Source: Cercis canadensis
Taxonomy: Eukaryota > Streptophyta > Magnoliopsida > Fabales > Fabaceae
DNA: 64,000 bases
Direction of reading: 5' to 3'
Assembly (NCBI GenBank): GCA_003255065.1
Contig: QAOA01002492.1
Coordinates: 592,928 to 656,927 of the forward strand
Shown here: piece after piece, positions 1-9,632 of the stretch
Position numbering within the stretch: the stretch's first letter is position 1
Layout of the letters: each line of letters opens with the position of its first letter
Notes under the pieces: model-generated
Told to the model about the DNA's origin: nothing
Seen by the model: the letters and a program-made list of their open reading frames with translations, nothing else
Database searches by the model: none
Program-made: the position numbers and the translations under genes

Positions 1-48
1 GTAAGATAATGTTAGTTTTTTTAAACTCACTATATGTTGTTATTAGGG

Positions 49-860
49 CGAGGGGATTCCACCACAGTAGGATCCACCGCAGGCGGATGCCCCCTATAGG
101 GGTCCACCCCAGCAGGATTTGCCACATCAGGTGCCACCGCATCAGCGACCAGTGTATCAGGGAGCGCCTGCATTCCAGAGTCCACCTCATGATGTGCAGT
201 TGACGCCGCAACAATGGATTACATTGTAGCAGCAGGTACATGCATCGGTATAGGCATCGGTGTCTCAGGTGTTTGCTCAGTGGGGCATTCTTATTCCCCC
301 CCAGTTTGGCTGTCCACAGGCACAGGGGGAGCCAGCGCGACCACATTCTCCGCATGTCCCAGATGTCGATCCTTCGGCGTCCAGGTCGGCATCACGTTCA
401 GCGTCGTCCAGTAGGCGTTCTGGGTCATCACGTACTTCGCGTAGTCGTTCTTATGTTGCGACATCGACACCCTGGGCCATCATGGACATGTCTCAGTTGC
501 AGCCAGGCTTGGAGCCTCCACAATACACTATGGACATGATGGGTTAGGGTAACATGGGTGGAGTAGGTTCTCCCCCATGTAACATTTTTGGCACAAGTGT
601 TATGGTACCGCCTTCAGCTGCTAACCTGACACTTGATCTGGGTCTGACAGTTGGCCCTGCGACTACACCTGTCGAGGATTATTACGTACCTGGACCGGCA
701 TACATGACTCCACCTGCTCTCCTCGTTCCTATCTGACAGACTAGGATGGCTACAGGATACAGTTTAGTGACTATGTTGATCCAGATATGGTTGATCCTAC
801 AGTTCCAGATCAGCAGCACTAGGATCATGATCGTGACTTTTTTTAGTACTATGTTTATTA
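49..860 (+). pseudogene. Plant mobile domain (PMD) protein, C-terminal tail (MULE-1)
   Basis: One frame gives a Pro/Gln-rich stretch (PPQ, QQ and PHQ repeats), then a Ser/Arg-rich segment (SASRSASRSASSSRRSGSS), then after a frame change GSPPCNIFGTSVMVPPSA and finally FSDYVDPDMVDPTVPDQQH. This composition is typical of the disordered tail of MULE-borne PMD proteins (often annotated 'serine/threonine-protein phosphatase 7 long form'). The middle motif has a recognisable counterpart in the minus-strand PMD tail of MULE-2 (about 21430-21540). The PMD core must lie before the window. A likely 3' splice site precedes position 49. Several in-frame stops show decay. The family call rests mainly on the MULE-2 comparison. 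Confidence 0.6.
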
Positions 861-1122
861 TTGATGAATATTGTTATAACATTGACATTATCTTATATAT
901 GCAGACATTTTATGATGCCATGTTTAGAAATGCTACATTTTATTAAATATATTACATTAAACATACACAAAAATACCCACATACTGATATTAGAAGATAC
1001 TACGAATCAGGAAAACTATGAAGATAAATATATCAATATATAAAACATACTTAAATTAGTACATTCAATAAAGTACATCAAATCGTAACTAACACATTCT
1101 TTTTTTACATAAATACATAATT

Positions 1123-1524
1123 TTAATCGACATCAGTAGCGTAATCAGGGCTATTCATTACAGTTTGAATCTCTGTGACTGATAACTCACGATACATAGC
1201 AACAGCTTGTTCCTTAGCTAGTTTTAACAAATAGTAGCGGCATCTACGAACTAACATTTGATTGTTCTCCCTCATGATTTCTTGAATAACCTCCTCATAG
1301 TCATGTCGATTTCTTCGAGCAATTCTTAACGACCATCTATATATAGGTGGAGCTCCAAGTGGTTGTAATTGTTGTACCAAATCTTCGGATTCATCCAACT
1401 GATATGCCCATTCCCGACGCAAACCGGCATAATATTCCCTTGGATCAGAGTCTATTTCGCTTTTGTAATCATCATTAAACCTTGGTAGCAACCATACAGG
1501 AGGACTCCGACAGCTTCTTGACAT
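1123..1524 (-). CDS. MULE accessory ORF A, 133 aa, unknown function
   Basis: An open frame of 133 codons starting MSRSCRSPPVWLLPRF. I do not recognise the family. It is acidic and Tyr/Arg-rich, with blocks REYYAGLRREWAYQLDE, LVQQLQPLGAP and RENNQMLVRRCRYYLLKLA, and is probably largely helical with possible coiled coil around the last block. It has no signal peptide or membrane segment. The block REENNHIRIRLHRRD in the neighbouring 86-aa ORF resembles its C-terminal block, so the two may be related, or may be exons of one gene. A clear homologue with matching blocks in the same place lies at 18915-19300 in MULE-2. Conservation between two diverged copies argues that it once encoded a protein. 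Confidence 0.6.
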   Translation of the reverse strand: MSRSCRSPPVWLLPRFNDDYKSEIDSDPREYYAGLRREWAYQLDESEDLVQQLQPLGAPPIYRWSLRIARRNRHDYEEVIQEIMRENNQMLVRRCRYYLLKLAKEQAVAMYRELSVTEIQTVMNSPDYATDVD

Positions 1525-1648
1525 ACTATATCACCCTTTGAGTTGACAAAAATAAAATATCAATATAATATATAACAAACTTCGTTAACAAGTAAAAATA
1601 TTGGAACCATCAAATATAATCAAATTACATATTTAGGGTTTAGATCGA

Positions 1649-1909
1649 TTATTCTTTATCGGACATGTCAATATCCGATAAACACTTTGGTTCACGGCAT
1701 ATGCGAGTCGACATAGTAGCACCTGCCAAGTCACCCTCCCTCATTGCCATATTGGCACTGCGTTCACAATCACGTCGATGTAACCTTATTCGTATATGGT
1801 TATTTTCTTCTCTTATGCGATACAACGCATATCGTAATTCTGAAAGACTTTGTCTTCGCATGTGTATGGCCAAACACTGTGGAACACGAATGTTTTGAAT
1901 CGTACACAA
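1649..1909 (-). CDS. MULE accessory ORF B, 86 aa, unknown function
   Basis: A short basic ORF with blocks QNIRVPQCLAIHMRRQSLSE, ALYRIREENNHIRIRLHRRD and a C-terminal CLSDIDMSDKE. It has no recognised domain. It lies between the transposase and accessory ORF A on the same strand, 124 bp from the latter. A diverged homologue at 18116-18381 in MULE-2 shares ALYRIREENN and the acidic DIDMS end. Whether A and B are separate genes or exons of one transcript cannot be settled here; the first Met of B may be internal. Confidence 0.55.
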   Translation of the reverse strand: MCTIQNIRVPQCLAIHMRRQSLSELRYALYRIREENNHIRIRLHRRDCERSANMAMREGDLAGATMSTRICREPKCLSDIDMSDKE

Positions 1910-2352
1910 ATCCCGCAGATTAATACATTCGACTTCTCTACGATGTCATTCAATCAACATGATACTATATACCTGGGGGGAGTCATGTAACATTGGGTCT
2001 AGTAGATACAAAAAATCATCATCTAACATCCATCGACGCCCACACACTCTAAAAATATTTCCTGGCGTATATTCTAATACTATTTTAATGTCCTGTTAAA
2101 ATTCATTATGGAAAATAACACTTAGTCATAACAGTTATTTAAAATGAACGATACTAAATTCATTATACAAATGCTACATTTCAATATGAATCCCCAATCT
2201 TATACATGTCTATGGCATGGATACAAACGCAAGATTTATTTTAATACGGGCCAGTGTCATGGTTGGTCTTCCTTTCTGTTCGGACATCACCTCCTATTGT
2301 GGCCTTCTATGCGACAAAGACTACATCTTATGACGCCAGATGCAGATTCTTC
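1910..2352. other. MULE-1 spacer with transposase 3' relic
   Basis: Read on the minus strand, the part next to the transposase stop still spells a CCHC zinc-knuckle relic (CSLCRIEGHNRR then CPNRKEDQP, about 2252-2350) separated from the transposase by an in-frame stop. Further on, a patch around 1960-2100 aligns with 15120-15240 of MULE-2, showing shared ancestry. No other gene is seen. Confidence 0.5.
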
Positions 2353-5316
2353 CTAATCCATCTCAGTTCTAATTCGCCTAGAAGTTGGACGTCCATTTTC
2401 CCTTAGCAATACACGATTTGGGATTATCTTAATTCCGCTGATAACTGGCCAACCCTCTTCCCCACCAATAGGGTTAAACAGACCACTATATGCATTGACA
2501 ATGCTATTAGTGGAGTACACTGGACTTATATACTTCCATGCATCGATTGCAATATTCGCACACGCAGATATAGCGTGCGTGCAGGGAATGTGAAGGGCTT
2601 GAAATTGACCACAACTGCACTTTTGATCCTGTAAATTCAAAGTGAATGATCGTCCGCTAATATGTCTCATACAATCAAAAATCTCCTTCACTTCAAACGA
2701 TCCATTGTCCCTATTAAACAGTATTGGACGATGTGATGATGCATAACGGCTATTACGGGTCATTATCTTCTCGGCATCTTTAGTCCATGTTTTTCCACTA
2801 GCCAGCCTTACCCTTGCTCTTTCTCTTCTCTCCATGAAAATACGATTCGTTCTGTAATATGTGGCTCTGACTAGGGCAGTAATAGGCATGTTACGAGCAC
2901 CTTTGATGAGCTGCCGAGGCTCCTCAAATTAATTAAGTTTAAGGTCGGTTACCTAAGCTATTTGCAGCAAAGGGCAGCCCTAAGTCGAACCTAAGGATTA
3001 TTTTATTTAGTGAATCATATTAAGAAGCATGTAAACAGAGGGGGTTTTGATCTGACTAGGGCAGTAATAGGCATGTTACGAGCACCCTTCAACGTTTCGT
3101 TTACACATTCAGCCAAATTAATGGTCATTAGGCCATATCGTCTGCCGTGGACATCGCCATGTTGTGTCCACTTCGTCTTATCAATACCATTTATATATTG
3201 CCAGGCCTCTTCTTTCTTACATTCATCATGTATATCCGTCATTAGCTCCTCAAATTTGATAGACTCAAATTGGACACCTGTTAATTACCATTAAAAATAA
3301 ATGAATGTACTCGAAGACATCAAAATATACGACAGACAGATAATATATTATATGTATTTGTCTAATATTCTTACCGGCTCTGTAGATTTTGTGTTTCACA
3401 GACACATCTTTGAAGTTTGTGTTCCAATTGCTCACAACGTGACGCAAACAGAAAAAATTCTGAGCTAATGGTGCACACCATCCAACATTTAAATCTTCAA
3501 TAGATGACAATATGCTCACATGCCGGTCTGAAATGAGTGCTAAATTCTGCATGTCCTTAGCCACGTGTTGTCTCAGATGCTTCAAAAACCATGACCAAGC
3601 TTCTTTGGTTTCACCTTCCACGACGGTATAAGCTATAGGCAATGGAGAACGAGATCCATCCTGTGTAGTGCTGATTAGCAAAGTCTGCTTATACTTCCCA
3701 TACAAGAAAGTTCCATCAATTTGGATCACCGGCTTACACCAACAGAATGCATCAATACATGGTTTGAAAGCCCAAAAAACACGTCGGAATCTCCTCACTG
3801 TCAGATCATTCGTTGGCATTCTCATCCATCGATCATCTAGATACCATTCCACCACGGTTCCAGGAACATCTTTTCGCAATGCGGCCATCCATTTCGGTAA
3901 TTTATTGTAACTCTCCTCCCAGTCACCATATATATGAGCAATAGCTCTTTGTTTCGCAAGCCAAGCTTTCCTGTATGAAATTTGATAAGAGAATGTACTT
4001 CTGATACGCTCTTGTATTAGCTTTATTGGCACATCAGCCTTCTCCTCAATCATGCTAATAATCATTGTCGCGACCACCTTAACATCCAACTGTTTGTGAT
4101 CTTGTGTTAAAGTGGCATTTCTGCAACTGTGTGGGCCATTGTATTTTCTGATATCCCACATATTTTTCTTACTTCTTAAGCAAGCCCTTAGTCTCCAATT
4201 GCATCCAGCACCATAATCCTGACACTCTAAAATTAATTTATGTGGTTTTGACTCCTTCACCTTGAAATTATGATGTGTGTAAATAGAGTATTGCTTAACA
4301 GTTAACTGAAGATCCTCTTTGCTGGTGAACTGTTGTCCTATTTGAAGTTCCTCGCCTCTTTGCCACCTACTATGTCCGACAACTCCTTCAAAAACATCAG
4401 TCTGTTGCAATGCCTCGAAGTTCACATACGAATAGTGTGGAGGAATGACTGTCTGAATTGGTGTCACCTGATGGCTTTCCTCCCCAAGCGGTGGCACGTT
4501 CAAATCTAACACCTGCTGATATTCCTCATCATCACCTAACTCTTCTTCACTTGGCACGTATTCTGCTTCTTCATCATCACTTGTGTCCAATAAATGATCA
4601 ATAGGAGAGTTACCCCTATTTATACCTGGCTGCTCATTTCTACGTTCATTGCCTCCAACTTCATATTCTTCAACCAGCCTTGTACGAACGTTTGAACCTA
4701 ACAACGGATTGTTACATTCATTCACATGGACTCTTTCAGGGATACGAGCTTGGCTAGAACTAGCTAAACCATGCTGAAACCCATATGAACCAAGTTCTGG
4801 TTGATAACAAAGTTCTGCTTCTATCCCTTCTTGACTATATGGAGGATAAGAAGTAGGGATTGAACAAGCAACACTTGCATCAACACCTTCTGCATCATCA
4901 TCTTGTTCATCACCATTTTGTTCATCATCCTCTTGTTCATCACCATCTTCTTCATCACCATCTTCATCATCATCATCTCCACCAACTTCATCTTCAATAA
5001 TTTTCACCTCAATATAAATCTCAATGGCACCAAGAGATTTAAGTTGACTATGATTCTCAAACATTGACTCCACATCTTCATCAGAGCTCAGCTCAAATAC
5101 ATTATAAAATAATTGATTAACAGATATAGGAACTTGATAAAAAATTTTGTCAACAACTGCATTTTTTGGAAGACCTAATTTTCGATGAACATAAAATTGT
5201 AACTGTTGTAATCCACATCTGTTCTTCAAATTTAAACCAATGGGTCTAGGACCATTATACATCACACCTTGAGAACCATCATATATCTGACCATTGTAAT
5301 AAACTAATAAAATCAT
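2353..5316 (-). CDS. MuDR-type MULE transposase (MULE-1)
   Basis: Exon 1 is 5316-3375 and exon 2 starts at about 3277 (GT/AG intron, also present in MULE-2). Order of parts: an N-terminal PB1-like region (MILLVYYNGQIYDG); a long acidic, Asp/Glu-rich linker; a MuDR DNA-binding domain (FTSKEDLQLTVKQY, with Cys/His in ECQDYGAGCNWRL); the MULE catalytic core (VIQIDGTFLYGKYKQTL, ALISDRH, FCLRHVVSNW); then a SWIM zinc finger (CSCGQFQALHIPCTHA). First and second catalytic Asp candidates are in IDGT and ISDR. Exon 2 is broken by an insertion of about 185 bp flanked by 36-bp direct repeats (2866-3086), and a stop precedes a zinc-knuckle relic. It would bind element ends and excise or insert MULEs in the nucleus; this copy is probably inactive but well preserved. 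Confidence 0.9.
2866..3086. repeat. 36-bp direct repeat flanking a 149-bp filler in the transposase
   Basis: The block beginning tctgactagggcagtaatag occurs at 2866-2901 and again at 3051-3086. Read on the minus strand each copy encodes MPITALVR of the transposase. The DNA between them (2902-3050) is not MULE sequence and has no recognised identity. The repeat is far too long for a transposon target duplication, so repair with filler DNA is more likely. Confidence 0.8.
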
Positions 5317-5358
5317 CTTCCTCCTAAAATATCAATAATATATATCATTAAAAATTTN

Positions 5359-7028
5359 TCTTTAAATCATATTTATAATATACTATTTAAATATGATTTT
5401 TAGTAAATAACCAGGTTAGTTAGGTTAAATTAGTTTCCTATTTTTACTAACTTAACCCAATATTTATTAAAAATTTCAACCCAAACAAACCCACATAAAG
5501 ATTAAAACTACACCAACTCATTAGTTTGGTTTGGTCAGGTTGATTTGAGTTTTAAATAGGCCTATGTGTGTGTTTGTTTATTTTAGAAATAAAAAAAAAT
5601 TATTTTTATGTTTGGAAACTTTTATTACATGATGGCACAAGAGCTTGAATTCCTAAACCTTGTATAAATATTCAATCACATTTAGTGGTTTCATGCACCT
5701 TAATTTTTATATAATGTTTATGCTTGAACTTTTAACTTTTTTTTTTTAAAAAAATAATCATGAATTAGTGTTCAACATAATTATTCTGTTATTTTTAATA
5801 TGTTTTTATTTTGCTTCATTTATTATATAATATATTTGAAATTTTAATTAAATATATAATTCAGCCATTGACGCATATGGTAGAATTGATTGTGAAAAGA
5901 TCAATTCTAAGAAAATCTATTTATATTTAGATATGTTAGTTTAAAAGAAATTTGTATAATAATCATTTTTCATTTGGATTATACGAAGAAAATAACTTTT
6001 AAATCTCAAATTACTAAAAATGGGGAAAGTACTACTACAATGTAATAAATATCGTCGAGCAATTAAATAATGGAAAAATAAGCAATTATATAATCAAAAG
6101 CTTAGCGAAAGAGCTTATAAAAAAAGTTATTGGCGTCGCATTGGGAAGATATGTAAAAGATTGTTCCTATTTTTTTTTCGATGATTCTATGATACTATAT
6201 GAGTATGTCATACTACACTAATGTGACAAACATACATAATTTTCATATTTTATTAGATATAAAATATAATTTATTTAATTTTTTAAACAAACTTAAAAAT
6301 AATTAACTTGTACATGTGTAATTTATTTATTGGTTATTCCTATGTAGTATGACATACTACATAAATACTAAAAATATCTAAGAAACCTTCTTTCTTTTTT
6401 TTTTTATCCAAATACACATTCTAACTCACATAATCCATTATATGCCTAAACAATGGTTAAAGTGTTCAAATAATTCTATCCAAACAAACATTTAATTTAG
6501 ATTAGATTATGAACAAAATAGATTATGGGTAGAATTACGTTTGGGGAGAATTAATTATGTTTGAATTAATTATTTAAATTTGTTTTTATAAGTTTAGTTT
6601 TAGTTTAAATTAGATAGAATTACGCCAAGAATAACTGAGGTATTTCTCACAAACCTTAATTTTGCCGATTCCTAGGCAAAATCAATTTTACCTCTAGTTT
6701 GCCAAACATCTTAATGGCTCCAAACTAAGTTGTAACACTGCATATGGGTGTAAATTGGTTCGATTCGATTCATATTTTTTTATGAACCGAACCGATGGAG
6801 TCGATTCAAAAAAATCATGAACCAAAATTGTGTACTAGGATTCATGAATCGAACCAAAAATTATCAGTTCAAGTCGGTGCAGTTTAAGTCGGTTCATGCA
6901 TTAGTAGACATGATGTGCAATATATCATCAGCAACTCAAAAGTTTAAGATATATAACACAATCTAAATAGGTAATTGGTTAAACAAAAAAGAATGACATA
7001 AATTACAATACAAATGCATGAACCTTTA
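5359..7028. other. AT-rich intergenic DNA with small inverted-repeat relics
   Basis: No convincing gene is seen. A hairpin pair gtatgtcatactac / gtagtatgacatac at about 6205-6360 looks like a small MITE of about 155 bp. From about 6745 to 6900 there is a gggtgtaaattggttcg-type sequence rich in GGTTC/GAACC words, like the termini of plant non-autonomous hAT elements; no partner end was identified. Confidence 0.4.
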
Positions 7029-7982
7029 GGGTGTGTTTGGATAGGGTATTTGTAAAGTGTAATGTATTTGTAGAGTGTATGTAAAATACTAATTTTAAAT
7101 TACTCTATTTGTGTAATTTTTTGAGGTATTTTTAAGATACAGTGTATTTTCATAATGACTTTCAAAGTCACAATATAATGTATTTTAAATTCATTCAAAA
7201 AAGAGTGAATTTCAAATTCACTACCTCATCACTCTNCATTAAAAAAAGAGTGAATTTCAAATTCACTGCCTCATCACTCTCATTCTTCCCCGACACCCCA
7301 CCCCCACCTCCACCGCTCCCCTGTGCGCAGAAAAAACCTCTACTTCCCAATACTTCTCCTCTCTTTCTCACTCCTCCAACCACCGCCCACCAGCACCACC
7401 GTCCACTAACGCCGCTGTTGTCAACCACAGTGTGGTTTTCTGGATCTGTTCTTGGAAGAGGGGTACCAACACGAAGACAAAATTAGCAATAAAAATGCAA
7501 ACGAAAAAATAAAAACAACAAATAGAAAGGATTGTTACTGCATAATTTCTATGAGGGGTACCAAATAGGAGTTAAAAAGAAGCATAGAGGCTAACAGAAA
7601 GCATCAAGTGGAGAAAGGGTTTTCGTTTGTCCCTAACGACAAATGGCTTGTAGTCAATGAAAATAGACGGAGACAAAGAGCTTTCACCCATGGTCGCCAT
7701 GTGAGAGAGAGAGAGCTAACGAGGATCAAAGTATCTTGCACTTGTTATTGAGAATTGCGAGTTGTCTTTCTCATTGTGCTTGACGAGGAAAAGAACAAGT
7801 TGCTTCGCTTTTTCTCCTCTCTTTGTCGTAACTCCCCAGTTCAGACTTGAGAAATTCATGTATTTTGTAATAGAGAATCCAAATAATGTATTTTATAAAT
7901 ACATGTATTTAAAATGTTGCATTTCAATTACATGTATTTAAAATTCATAAGTATTTATCAAATACTCCATCCAAACACAACC
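7029..7982. mobile_element. PIF/Harbinger-like MITE with TTA target duplication
   Basis: The left end gggtgtgtttgg and right end ccaaacacaacc form inverted repeats (11 of 12 matching), followed inwards by AT-rich sequence with GTATTTG-like words on both sides. TTA flanks both ends (7026-7028 and 7983-7985), as expected for PIF/Harbinger or Tourist-type elements. The interior holds a more GC-rich stretch (about 7285-7450) that may be foreign. A contig join at 7236 sits in a 40-bp direct repeat. Confidence 0.6.
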
Positions 7983-7985
7983 TTA

Positions 7986-8749
7986 GGGTTTTCTCTATGA
8001 ATAACATGGTTCCGTTGTGAAAGAATGGAGAAGCTGAAAGATAACTGAAAAGAAAACATGCATGACATCCCTATGGTGTGTTTGTTCACCATCTGGTATA
8101 AAATCTTCAATTTGAGAACATATCCAGCAAAAATAATTTCAACTCCCTCATAATTTCTCCAAAGAATCAAATGTCTCAAACCCATCAAGTGGATTGGTCA
8201 AGTGCCAAATCACAAACATTCAAGAATAGAACCAAATTTTAGCTTACTATAATCTAGTTGAGCTTTTAGAACAAAAAGAAAAAAAAAATAGCCTTGAGGG
8301 ATAATCATCTTCAAGGTGATTAGAGAAAGATGTAAAGTTTGTACCTTTCTCCTTTATGGTCACAGAAACTAGAGGACTCTCTGATGGACCTCTAGCCCAA
8401 AGCAAGGGTTGTGACTTGTGAGGGAAAGAATTTGGGAATTTAGGGATTTTTGGAGTAATGTAGCCGAAAAAATAAACAAGAAAGAGAAATGGGCATGGCT
8501 AGGGGAGAGGGAGGAAGAAGAAGATGTTGGGGAGATGGAGGAAGAAGAATACATTTGAGGGGGAGGGTTGGGGAGGAAGAAGAAGACGTTTGAGGGAGAG
8601 AGTTGAGTGTGGGTTGTGACTTGCAAGGGAGAGAATTTAGGGATTTTATGGGTAAGGTAGCAGAAAAAATGAAACAAGAAAGAAAAATGGTCATGACTAG
8701 TTTTGAACCTGATTTATTAGGATTAGTGAAAAAAAAAATTAACAAGTTA
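7986..8749. repeat. Purine-rich spacer with imperfect duplication
   Basis: No gene is supported. A block of about 90 bp at 8418-8510 recurs in modified form at 8620-8712 (shared words: ggga, gaatttaggga, acaagaaag, catg, actag). Between them lies GAGGAAGAAGA low complexity, which produces Ser/Pro-rich spurious frames on the minus strand. Confidence 0.45.
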
Positions 8750-8758
8750 CTATAATTA
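8750..8758. repeat. Left 9-bp target duplication of MULE-2
   Basis: The sequence ctataatta lies immediately before the element terminus gacaaattgac. The right partner at 26421-26429 is atataatta, 8 of 9 matching; 9 bp is the usual MULE duplication length. Confidence 0.75.
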
Positions 8759-9095
8759 GACAAATTGACCTAAATAATACACATTTATAAACTATTTACG
8801 TAAAAGGGGCAATTTCTAAACTATTTATCTAAAATTGATAGTTTTTTTATTATTTTTTAAACAGAAGTGAAACACGCTATACAAAGGTAAAGCATCTCTA
8901 CCAATCACATGTTCACTGTTTAAAAAAGATGTTGGGATTCTTTTATAAAATGAACACGTTGTAGCCTATAAAGCGTGTTCAATTTAAACACGTTTTAGAG
9001 CATAAAGTGTCACGCTTTATCCTATAAAACGTGTTCTAATTGAACACGCTTTAAAAGGAAAAATATGTCGTTTTATGCTCTAAAGTGTGTTTAGT
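8759..9095. repeat. MULE-2 left terminal inverted repeat
   Basis: It aligns with the reverse complement of about 26085-26420 (shared words include gacaaattgac, tttacgtaaaag, ctctatcaatc/ctctaccaatc, gtgttcact). Its inner part is built of repeated palindromic gtgttcaa/ttgaacacg words spaced about 40-60 bp apart, which may be transposase-binding sites (inference). Confidence 0.75.
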
Positions 9096-9632
9096 TAGAA
9101 CACGCTTTTCATGGTACTCCGCAGCGTGTTCACTGCTCATTCGTGCTCAAATAACTCTTCCCGAGGTAAAACTCTGATAGAGGAATAACATTTCAAACTA
9201 ATAACGCTGCATATGGAAACGTGTGAAGATACACTACTAAAGTGTGAACGACTCTATAAATACCAGCCTATTTTGTGATCAAATTGTCAGTGTTGCACTA
9301 CAAAGCTTGAAATTGCTTTGCGAGTTTGCTGTGAATATTTAAGGTGTCATGGAAATTTGTAGTAGCTTTGAGCTTCTAAATGTACTTTTATTTAATTATC
9401 TTGTATTAGATTATGTATAGTAACGTAATACATATTTTATGTTAGAGTATTATTAGAAATAAATGTGTAATTAATATTTATTTATTTATTGATAATTGTA
9501 GTAATTTGTGTTTAAAAATGATAATTATGTATGAGTATTAATGAAAAATTAATTGCTATAAAAGTGTGATAATNAAAAATGTGATAATATTTATATACTA
9601 ATAGTATTTGAAAATAATATTTTAGGAAGAAG

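Larger units (their letters stand above)
1..5358 (-). mobile_element. MULE-1, partial MuDR-type element with accessory ORFs and PMD gene
   Basis: The transposase and two accessory ORFs are on the minus strand and converge on a PMD-gene tail on the plus strand. The same set in the same relative order is found in MULE-2 (8759-26420), which is inverted relative to this copy. The left end lies outside the window. No terminal inverted repeat like that of MULE-2 was found to the right of the transposase; a contig join (single N at 5358) lies just upstream of its start, so the 5' terminus may be missing from the assembly. Gene content is seen directly; the element boundaries are inferred. Confidence 0.75.

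Noticed and set aside
5400-5570. Possible MULE-1 terminal inverted repeat
   Set aside because: Contains tandem ggttagttaggttaa / aacccaaac words but lacks the gacaaattgac terminus and the gtgttcaa sub-repeats of MULE-2.
8369-8763. Minus-strand Ser/Pro-rich frames of about 100 codons
   Set aside because: They are produced by GAGGAAGAAGA low complexity, overlap each other in different frames, and show no domain or splice context.
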